Source: Anaerolineaceae bacterium
GTDB lineage: Bacteria > Chloroflexota > Anaerolineae > JAAYZQ01
Reading direction: 5' to 3'
Length of the DNA: 9,470 nt
NCBI GenBank assembly: GCA_012514775.1
Contig: JAAYZQ010000070.1
Location: 1-9,470, forward strand
Position 1 is the first letter of the stretch. Each line of letters begins with the position of its first letter. Under the pieces are notes generated by a model. It saw nothing but the letters and a program-made list of their open reading frames with translations, did no database searches and was not told where the DNA came from. The position numbers were made by a program, and so were the translations under genes. Positions 1 to 5,543 of the stretch are shown here, piece by piece.

Positions 1-461
1 AGTTTGCCCTGCTCTTCCAGGCCAACATGGCCGAGCTGGGCATGAAGGTGGAAGTGGTCCAGATGCCCTGGCTGAGCGTGGTGGAAGAGACGGCCGCCGA
101 GGACACCAGCCCACACATCGTCACCGTCTATGTCTCGGCGGCCCTGCCCGAGGCCGGCCTGATGATCAAGGACCGCTACCACTCCAGCACGGCGCCCACC
201 TGGCAGCAGAACGAGTGGCTGCTGGATACGGAGCTTGACGAGGCCATCGACGATGCGCTGGCCACCGCCGACCAGGCGGAGCGCTTTGCCAAGTACGCGG
301 AGCTCGAGGCACGGATCATGGAGATGTGCCCGTCGCTCTTTCTCTACGACCAGCTCGAGCAGCACGCCGTCGTCGATTACGTCGATTGGAATCCCGACGA
401 GCTGAGCGGGCTGATGGGCTACGATTTCTGGCTGCCGGCCATTGGCGTGAACCCGCCCTAA
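1..461 (+). CDS. ABC transporter substrate-binding protein, family 5 (C-terminal part, start outside window)
   Basis: The frame is open from base 3 to the TAA at 459-461, giving about 152 residues with no start in the window. The ATG at 27 is internal, because the reading frame continues upstream with FALLFQAN. The text looks like the last third of a family 5 solute-binding protein (DppA/OppA/NikA type). An amphipathic stretch, LFQANMAELGMKVEV, matches the helix-strand unit where these proteins read roughly 'lqqqlaeiGikvel'. Later come a 'TELDEAIDDA' segment, a helix rich in acidic and Arg residues, and 'CPSLFLYDQ', matching the usual 'aP.i.ly' near the C-terminus. Such proteins bind the substrate outside the membrane and deliver it to the permeases. 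The importer genes start 169 bp downstream in the same direction, so this is very probably their binding protein. The N-terminal signal or lipobox cannot be seen. Confidence is good for the family but low for the ligand. Confidence 0.85.
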   Translation, partial: FALLFQANMAELGMKVEVVQMPWLSVVEETAAEDTSPHIVTVYVSAALPEAGLMIKDRYHSSTAPTWQQNEWLLDTELDEAIDDALATADQAERFAKYAELEARIMEMCPSLFLYDQLEQHAVVDYVDWNPDELSGLMGYDFWLPAIGVNPP

Positions 462-478
462 CGGCTATCGCGGCGAGC

Positions 479-507
479 AGGCCCCAGGCAGCGTTCGCCT
501 GGGGCCT
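479..507 (+). terminator. GC-rich hairpin after the binding-protein gene (terminator or attenuator-like)
   Basis: Bases 479-489 and 497-507 are perfect reverse complements (AGGCCCCAGGC / GCCTGGGGCCT), forming an 11-bp stem with a 7-nt loop, 18 nt after the stop codon. The bases after it (CTTGCCAG) are not a run of T, so this is a poor classical Rho-independent terminator. Between a binding-protein gene and its permease genes, such a stem commonly either partly stops transcription or protects the 3' end of the upstream mRNA. That would give more binding protein than membrane components. The role is inferred; the stem itself is seen directly. Confidence 0.55.
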
Positions 508-630
508 CTTGCCAGCCGCCATCGTCTGCGGTGCGTTGAGCGCTGCCGCGCGCAAGGACTTGTCCCGCCCAGGGGCTGTCCTGCGCAAGGGGCGCCCGCG
601 CCAGAGTGCCAAGGGGAAGGAGCATAGCTT
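508..630 (+). other. Non-coding gap before the permease gene, with leader and ribosome binding site
   Basis: I see no gene here. The octamer GCGCAAGG occurs twice (550-557 and 583-590). Bases 550-559 can pair imperfectly with 578-586 with one bulged A. The last part holds the Shine-Dalgarno site GGAAGGA (615-621) about 9 nt before the ATG at 631. No convincing -35/-10 promoter pair is visible, so the permease genes may be read through from the binding-protein gene. Confidence 0.4.
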
Positions 631-1659
631 ATGGGGTTTCTGTTGTTTATCGGCCGGCGCATCTTTCAGTCGATCTTTGTGCTGTTGGGGCTGTCGATCC
701 TGATCTTTATCATCGCCCGCATCATGCCGGGCGATCCGGCGCGGGTGGCCGTCGGCGCCCGAGCGCCCGACTGGGTCGTAGAGAACCTGCGCGAGCAGAT
801 GCATCTCAACGATCCGCTGCCTGTCCAGTACGGCTACTGGCTGCGCGACGCCCTGCAAGGTGACTTTGGCATCTCGCTCTTTACCCGGCGCAACGTGGCC
901 GACGACGTCCGCGAGTTCTTGCCGGCGTCGCTGGAGCTGGTTTTCATCTCGGGCATCATCGCCGGGGTCGCCGGCATAAGCCTGGGCGCCATCTCGGCGC
1001 GGTTCAAGGACACGTGGGTCGACAACCTGCTGCGAGTCTTTTCCTACTTTGGGGTGGTCACTCCGCCCTTTGTGTTCGCCATCCTCTTCCTGCTGCTCTT
1101 CGGCCTGGCCCTCAAGTGGCTGCCGCCCATCGGCCGGCTGAGCGATGGCATACCAAAGCCGCCGATGATCACGGGCATGATCACCTTCGATGCCCTGCTG
1201 GCCGGGCAATTCGCCACCTTCTGGGATGCGTTCAAACATCTGCTGATGCCCGCGCTGGCCCTGGCGATGGGTGCCCTGGCGCAAGAGGCGCGCATCACCC
1301 GCTCCAGCATGGCCGACAATCTCTCCAAGGATTACATCGCCGCCGAGCGCGCGCTGGGCATTCCCGAGCGGGTGATCATGGGCCGCTTCTTGCTCAAGCC
1401 CTCTCTGATCCCCACCATCTCGGTCTTTGCCCTCGACTTTGCCGCCGGGCTGAGCAACGCGTTTCTCGTCGAGCTGATCTTTAACTGGCCGGGCCTGTCG
1501 CGCTACGGAATGAACGCCATGCTGCGCAAGGACCTGAACGCCATCTCGGCCGTCATTCTCATCCTGGGCATCACCTTTACCATCGCCAACATCATCGTCG
1601 ACCTCGTCGTCGGGGGTCTCGATCCCAGGATCCGGTTGAGTGCGGGGAGGAGCGAATAG
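631..1659 (+). CDS. dppB: Dpp/Opp-type ABC transporter permease, DppB family
   Basis: This 342-residue inner-membrane protein has the length and layout of DppB/OppB permeases. The N-terminus is a typical short cytoplasmic start followed by a first membrane helix at about residues 9-31. It leads into the 'PGDPAR' element (33-38), which is characteristic of this family. More hydrophobic helices lie at about 100-122, 135-160, 204-220, 262-283 and 305-328, giving six in total. The cytoplasmic EAA loop that docks onto the ATPases is at about 235-265 (YIAAERALGIPERVI). It is followed by the family motif FNWPGLSRYG (284-293) and the C-terminal LDPRIR (330-335). With DppC it forms the channel through which the ligand enters the cytoplasm. 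The ATG at 631 is supported by the purine-rich site at 615-621. The stop is 2 nt before dppC, so the two are co-transcribed and probably translationally coupled. The symbol denotes family, not proven dipeptide specificity. Confidence 0.93.
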   Translation: MGFLLFIGRRIFQSIFVLLGLSILIFIIARIMPGDPARVAVGARAPDWVVENLREQMHLNDPLPVQYGYWLRDALQGDFGISLFTRRNVADDVREFLPASLELVFISGIIAGVAGISLGAISARFKDTWVDNLLRVFSYFGVVTPPFVFAILFLLLFGLALKWLPPIGRLSDGIPKPPMITGMITFDALLAGQFATFWDAFKHLLMPALALAMGALAQEARITRSSMADNLSKDYIAAERALGIPERVIMGRFLLKPSLIPTISVFALDFAAGLSNAFLVELIFNWPGLSRYGMNAMLRKDLNAISAVILILGITFTIANIIVDLVVGGLDPRIRLSAGRSE

Positions 1660-1661
1660 CC

Positions 1662-2591
1662 ATGAGCCAGACGCTTCCTGTCCGTCACACCGGCGGCGCC
1701 ATCAGCCTGGAGCAGGTCAGAGAGCTGGAGCGCAAGAGCCGCAGGGAGAACCTGGGGCGGGCGTGGTACAAGTTCTCGCGAAACTCTCTGTCGCTGGTGG
1801 GCGGGGGCATGGTGCTGTTGGTCTTTTTACTGGCCATCTTTGCCCCGCTGATCGCACCCTATCCGGAGCACGTCAAACCCTTCACCGACTTTGCAAATGC
1901 CAAGAGCCCGCCCAGTTGGGCCCATCCCTTTGGCACGGACGAGATCGGCCGCGACATCCTGAGCCGGGTCATCTTTGGCTTTCGCTATGCTTTGTGGATG
2001 GGTGTCGTGGTTCTGGCACTCGTCGTGCCGCCCGGGGTGCTCCTGGGCCTGGTGGCCGGCTACTTCCAGGGAACGCGCATCGACACCATCATCATGCGCA
2101 CCACCGACATCTTTTTGGCCGTGCCGCCCTTGATCCTGGCCCTGGCCATCGCTTCCATCCTGAAGCCAAATTTGTTCAACGCCATGATGGCTGTGTCGCT
2201 CATGTGGTGGCCGTGGTACACCCGGCTGGTGTACGGGCTGGCCAGCGCCCTGCGCAACGAGTACTTTGTCGCGTCGGCAGAGGCCACCGGCGCTTCGACG
2301 TCGCACATCCTCTTTCGCGAGATCCTGCCCAACATGGTGTCGCCCATCTTTACCAAGATCAGCCTGGACATGGGCTGGGTGATCATCATCGGGTCCACGT
2401 TGAGCTTTGTCGGGCTGGGGGTGCAGCCCCCGGAGCCCGGCCTGGGTACCATGGTCGCGTCGGGGGCCAAGTACCTGCCCGATCATTGGTGGATCGCCGT
2501 CTTTCCCGCCCTGGCCATCGTCCTGATCGTGTTGGGCTTTAACCTGCTGGGCGATGGCCTGCGCGACATGCTCACCGCCGAGGAGATCTAG
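1662..2591 (+). CDS. dppC: Dpp/Opp-type ABC transporter permease, DppC family
   Basis: This 309-residue second permease is the partner of DppB. A polar N-terminal tail of about 45 residues, rich in Arg, Lys and Glu, precedes the first helix (about 46-66); such tails are common in DppC/OppC. The hallmark HPFGTDEIGRDILSR (88-102) follows. Further helices lie at about 108-134, 150-168, 172-192, 228-250 and 276-297. The EAA loop is YFVASAEATGAS (201-212), continuing to ILPN (221-224). The motif LSFVGLGVQPP (247-257) and the terminal LGDGLRDML (296-304) complete the family signature. The start ATG has a strong GGGGAGGAG-type site at 1644-1652. The gene sits 2 nt after dppB and ends 1 nt before dppD, a tight operon arrangement implying equal production of the membrane and ATPase parts. 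Nothing is missing or truncated. Confidence 0.93.
   Translation: MSQTLPVRHTGGAISLEQVRELERKSRRENLGRAWYKFSRNSLSLVGGGMVLLVFLLAIFAPLIAPYPEHVKPFTDFANAKSPPSWAHPFGTDEIGRDILSRVIFGFRYALWMGVVVLALVVPPGVLLGLVAGYFQGTRIDTIIMRTTDIFLAVPPLILALAIASILKPNLFNAMMAVSLMWWPWYTRLVYGLASALRNEYFVASAEATGASTSHILFREILPNMVSPIFTKISLDMGWVIIIGSTLSFVGLGVQPPEPGLGTMVASGAKYLPDHWWIAVFPALAIVLIVLGFNLLGDGLRDMLTAEEI
2581..2585 (+). promoter_or_regulatory. Ribosome binding site fixing the dppD start
   Basis: AGGAG lies inside the end of dppC, 7 nt before the ATG at 2593. The longer reading frame beginning at 2554 would add 13 residues (MACATCSPPRRSS) that only re-read the end of dppC in another frame and lack any ABC-protein similarity. 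The start at 2593 is therefore preferred. Confidence 0.7.
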
Positions 2592-2592
2592 T

Positions 2593-3585
2593 ATGGATCA
2601 GCCACGACTGTTGGACATCAAGGATCTCCACGTTCACTTCAAGGTCTATGGCGGCACGCTGAAAGTCCTGGACGGCGTCAGCTTTGCCGTCGGTCGCGGC
2701 GAAAAGGTGGGCCTGGTGGGCGAAACCGGCTGCGGCAAGACGACGACGATGAAGGCCACGCTCCGCGTGCTGCCCATGCCGCCGGCCCTCATCCCCAAAG
2801 GCGAGATCCTGTTCGAGGGCAAGGACGTTCTCAAGATGCGCGACGATGGCCTGCGCAAGGTGCGCGGCCGGGGCATCTCCATGATCTTTCAGGATCCGAC
2901 GGCCGCCCTCAACCCTGTCTTTAACATCGGGCAGCAAATCGGCGCCGTCGTCAGGCACTCCACGGACGAGCGGCTATCCCGGCGCGAGATCCACGACCGG
3001 GTCATCGAGCCGCTGCAAGAGGTGTCGCTGCCCGACGCGGAACGCATGCTCGGTAGCTATCCCATCCAGCTCAGCGGCGGCATGCGACAGCGGGTGTGCA
3101 TCGCCATGGCCCTCGTCGCCAACCCCCGGCTGCTCATCGCCGACGAGCCGGGAACGTCGCTGGACGTGACGATCCAGGACCAGATCCTGCGGCTGCTCCA
3201 CCGCCTGGTGGAAGAGAAGGATCTGTCGGTCGTCCTCATCACCCACACACTGGGCATCGTCCGCGAGCTGACCGACCGGGTTTATGTCATGTATGCCGGG
3301 AACATGGTCGAGGTGGCAGGCACTCAGGAGCTCTTCCACCAGCCCCTCCACCCCTACACCCGCGGGCTCATGGACGCCGTGCCGCGGCTGACGGGCGGCG
3401 GTGTGTCCGACGGGATCCCGGGCCGCATTCCCGACTATCTCCATCCGCCTCCGGGCTGCCGGTTTCACCCGCGCTGCCCGCACGCCATGGAGATCTGCCA
3501 CCAGGAGAAGCCGGTCTTTTACCGGGTGGATCCGCATCACGAGGTGGCCTGTTTTCTCTACCGTGACGACGAAAGGCCGGCCTGA
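2593..3585 (+). CDS. dppD: Oligopeptide/dipeptide ABC transporter ATP-binding protein, DppD family
   Basis: This 330-residue cytoplasmic ATPase energises the importer as a heterodimer with DppF. Walker A is GETGCGKT (43-50), the Q-loop Gln is at 100 in IFQDP, the signature is LSGGMRQR (160-167) and Walker B is LLIADEP (180-186). The H-loop His is 218. The C-terminal oligopeptide-transporter extension starts around HPYTRGLM (253-260). It contains Cys289, Cys295, Cys302 and Cys320, a C-x5-C-x6-C-x17-C pattern. Recent structures of Dpp/Opp importers show a [4Fe-4S] cluster held by cysteines in this extension, so one is likely here. Two positions are unusual. The D-loop reads GTSLD instead of the common TTALD or TSALD, and the residue after the H-loop His is Thr where Asp is usual (THTLG rather than THDLG). 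ATP binding should be intact, but this half may behave differently from DppF. It lies 1 nt after dppC. Confidence 0.94.
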   Translation: MDQPRLLDIKDLHVHFKVYGGTLKVLDGVSFAVGRGEKVGLVGETGCGKTTTMKATLRVLPMPPALIPKGEILFEGKDVLKMRDDGLRKVRGRGISMIFQDPTAALNPVFNIGQQIGAVVRHSTDERLSRREIHDRVIEPLQEVSLPDAERMLGSYPIQLSGGMRQRVCIAMALVANPRLLIADEPGTSLDVTIQDQILRLLHRLVEEKDLSVVLITHTLGIVRELTDRVYVMYAGNMVEVAGTQELFHQPLHPYTRGLMDAVPRLTGGGVSDGIPGRIPDYLHPPPGCRFHPRCPHAMEICHQEKPVFYRVDPHHEVACFLYRDDERPA

Positions 3586-3590
3586 GCACC

Positions 3591-4601
3591 ATGGCAGAGA
3601 TTCTAACCTACAACGGTCTCAAGAAATACTTTACCATCGGCCAGAAGGGCATCGTAAAGCGAGAGCCGATCACGGTCAAGGCGATCGATGGCGTCTCGTT
3701 CGCTATACGAGAGGGGGAAACCTTCGGGCTGGTGGGAGAATCGGGCTCGGGCAAGAGCACCGTGGCCTATACCACCATCGGCATGTACCGGCCCACGACA
3801 GGTACCATCCGCTTTCGCGGGCAAGACCTCTTTGCCGAGAAAAAGCGGCCCCTGGCCCTACGCAAAGAGATCCAGATCGTCTTTCAGGACCCTGGCTCGT
3901 CCCTCAACCCGCGGCGAACCATCCAGCAGATCCTGGCCTTGCCCCTGAAGCTGCACCGCCCGGGGCAGAATGTCATCCAGCAGACGGCCATGCTCCTGGA
4001 CATGGTGGAGCTGACGCTGGACTACATGCACAAGTCTCCGCAGTCGCTGAGCGGCGGCGAAAAGCAGATGGTGGCCATCGCCCGGGCCCTGGCCACCGAC
4101 CCTTCCTTCATGATCCTGGACGAGCCGACCAGCGCCCTGGACGTGTCGATCCAGGGCAAGATCATCAACCTGCTCATCCGCCTGCAAAAAGAGTTCAACC
4201 TTTCCTACCTGTTCATCACCCACGACCTGGGCCTCATGCGCAACGTCGCCTCGCGGGTGGCCATCATGTACCTGGGCAAGGTGTGCGAAATCGCCGACGC
4301 GGCCGAGTTCTTTCGCAAGCCATACCATCCGTACACGCAGATGCTCCTATCTTCCATCCCGGTCCTGTCGGAGGCGGAGGAGGAGCTGAAGCCGCGCAAG
4401 ACGGTGTCCAGGGGCGAGATCCCGAGCCCCGTCAACCTGCCCAGTGGCTGCAGCTTTCACCTCCGTTGCCCGCGCCGGATGGACGTCTGCTCGGAGGTCG
4501 ATCCGGTCATGACGGACGTGGAAGAGGGCCATAGCGTTCGCTGCCACCTCTATCCGCCGGCCGGTGACGCGCCGGCCGGCAAGGGCCAAGGGGGAGAATG
4601 A
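3591..4601 (+). CDS. dppF: Oligopeptide/dipeptide ABC transporter ATP-binding protein, DppF family
   Basis: This 336-residue ATPase is the second half of the nucleotide-binding dimer. Walker A is GESGSGKST (49-57), the Q-loop Gln is at 99 ([12 protein letters not shown]), the signature is LSGGEKQ (153-159), Walker B is FMILDEP (173-179), the D-loop is SALD (181-184) and the H-loop is THDLG (210-214), all canonical. The 'SSLNPR' after the Q-loop and the order after DppD identify the F-type subunit. The C-terminal extension carries Cys287, Cys293, Cys300 and Cys318 with exactly the same C-x5-C-x6-C-x17-C spacing as DppD, a probable iron-sulfur site. The last dozen residues are Gly/Pro/Ala-rich and look disordered. 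The start is 5 nt after dppD with no strong Shine-Dalgarno site, so translation is probably coupled to dppD. The stop overlaps the racemase start by 4 nt. Confidence 0.94.
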   Translation: MAEILTYNGLKKYFTIGQKGIVKREPITVKAIDGVSFAIREGETFGLVGESGSGKSTVAYTTIGMYRPTTGTIRFRGQDLFAEKKRPLALRKEIQIVFQDPGSSLNPRRTIQQILALPLKLHRPGQNVIQQTAMLLDMVELTLDYMHKSPQSLSGGEKQMVAIARALATDPSFMILDEPTSALDVSIQGKIINLLIRLQKEFNLSYLFITHDLGLMRNVASRVAIMYLGKVCEIADAAEFFRKPYHPYTQMLLSSIPVLSEAEEELKPRKTVSRGEIPSPVNLPSGCSFHLRCPRRMDVCSEVDPVMTDVEEGHSVRCHLYPPAGDAPAGKGQGGE

Positions 4602-5395
4602 TGACCAAGATCCTGTACATCGATCCCGTGGGCGTCGACCTCGTCCAGGAAGGCCTCCAGGTCCTCCTGGAGGTCAAGCGGCCGGACACCGAGGTCCAGA
4701 TGGTGAGCCTGCCCCGCGGCCCGCACCACCTGGAGTACCGCTACTACGAGGCCCTGGTGCTGGTCGATATCCTGCACCTCGTGCAGGCAGCGGAACGGCA
4801 GGGGTTTGACGCGGCGGTCATCGGCTGCTTTTACGACGTGGGGCTGCAAGAAGCCCGCGAGGTGGCGGAGCGCATGGCCGTCGTCGCCCCGTGCGAGGCG
4901 GCGACCCGCATCGCCGCCACCCTGGGAGACAAGTTCTCGATCATTGTCGGGCGGCGGAAGTGGATACCGGAGATGATGGAGAACGTCCTGCGCTACGGCA
5001 TGAAAGAGCGGCTCGCTTCGTTCAAGCCCATCGACATGGGCGTGCTCGACTTTCACCACAACGAGGCCGAGACCGCCCGGCGCCTGCGCCAGGCGGGGCG
5101 CGAGGCCGTCGAGCAGGACGGCGCGGAGGTGCTGATCCTGGGCTGCACGGCGACCTATGGGTTCTACCGCGAGCTCCAGGACGAGTTGTGCGTGCCCGTC
5201 CTCGATCCCATGATCGCCGCGTTCAAGACGGCCGAGTTCGCGGCCGAGCTGGCGGGTCGGCTGTCGTGGAGCCACAGCAAGATCGCGGCCTACGAAGCGC
5301 CGCCGCCGGCCGAGGGCGAGCCCTGGGGCCTGGACGAAGGGTACCGCCATGCCGACATGGCGGCCTGGCTGCGGCAGCGGGCCACGCCCGCGTAG
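4598..5395 (+). CDS. Cofactor-independent racemase, Asp/Glu/hydantoin racemase family
   Basis: This 265-residue cytoplasmic enzyme belongs to the aspartate/glutamate/hydantoin racemase family. These enzymes use two cysteines, one removing and one returning a proton at the alpha carbon, without a cofactor. Both are visible: Cys77 in IGCFYDVGLQEARE, matching the hydantoin racemase (HyuE) pattern 'CFgDPGL..are', and Cys183 in LGCTATYG. The spacing of about 106 residues fits HyuE enzymes. The C-terminal 40 residues (APPPAEGEPWGL and beyond) extend a little past the usual family length. Two start codons are adjacent. The ATG at 4598 overlaps the dppF stop (ATGA); the ATG at 4601 gives better spacing to the GGGGGAG at 4590-4596 and removes one Met. 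Being the last gene of the tightly packed transporter set, upstream of hyuAB, suggests it acts on the imported compound or its product. A hydantoin racemase role is likely; amino-acid racemase or maleate isomerase-like activity is an alternative. Confidence 0.85.
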   Translation: MMTKILYIDPVGVDLVQEGLQVLLEVKRPDTEVQMVSLPRGPHHLEYRYYEALVLVDILHLVQAAERQGFDAAVIGCFYDVGLQEAREVAERMAVVAPCEAATRIAATLGDKFSIIVGRRKWIPEMMENVLRYGMKERLASFKPIDMGVLDFHHNEAETARRLRQAGREAVEQDGAEVLILGCTATYGFYRELQDELCVPVLDPMIAAFKTAEFAAELAGRLSWSHSKIAAYEAPPPAEGEPWGLDEGYRHADMAAWLRQRATPA

Positions 5396-5516
5396 CAGCC
5401 CGGATCAGGAGGGCCTATCGAAGGAGTAGGGAACCCTGTACCCGACGCGGGCGTGCGGCCCGCGGAGTTATCGCCGGGTCCGGGTAGGAGCGAGACGTCC
5501 GGCCGCCTGGGCGGCC
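5377..5516 (+). promoter_or_regulatory. Intergenic region between racemase and hyuA with alternative hairpins
   Basis: The gap proper is 5396-5543 and holds no gene. Several GC-rich stems are seen. 5377-5382 pairs with 5386-5391 (6 bp, over the racemase stop). 5446-5452 pairs with 5458-5464 (7 bp, 5-nt loop). 5501-5506 pairs with 5511-5516 (6 bp, 4-nt loop). In addition, 5383-5393 is a perfect 11-bp reverse complement of 5445-5455, which would replace the first two stems. Mutually exclusive stems are typical of attenuators, but GC-rich DNA makes chance stems common and no T-run follows. Purine-rich stretches at 5407-5413 and 5421-5426 resemble ribosome sites but have no start codon nearby. 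A promoter for hyuA may lie here; I cannot point to one. Confidence 0.35.
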
Positions 5517-5530
5517 ACAGATCCACAAAG

Positions 5531-5538
5531 GGGAGGAG
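5531..5538 (+). promoter_or_regulatory. Strong ribosome binding site of hyuA
   Basis: GGGAGGAG stands 5 nt before the ATG at 5544. It fixes the start, and the protein then begins directly with the conserved N-terminal strand and ATDIGGTFTD motif. Confidence 0.75.
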
Positions 5539-5543
5539 TTCAT

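Noticed and set aside
27..29. ATG at 27 as a true start of the first gene
   Set aside because: The frame is open upstream with family-like residues and the protein would be far too short for a binding protein.
550..590. Repeated GCGCAAGG octamer and imperfect stem as a regulatory site
   Set aside because: Short, GC-rich and imperfect; not distinguishable from chance without comparison to relatives.
326..703. 125-codon plus-strand frame spanning the gap before dppB
   Set aside because: It overlaps both the binding-protein end and the dppB start in another frame, has no ribosome site, and its Arg/Ala-rich translation is not protein-like.
316..1284. 322-codon open frame on the minus strand over the first gap and dppB
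   Set aside because: It covers most of dppB in antisense and its product is Arg/Gln/Gly-rich low-complexity text without motifs.
2554..2592. Upstream start for dppD
   Set aside because: The extra 13 residues re-read the end of dppC; the ATG at 2593 has the well-spaced AGGAG.
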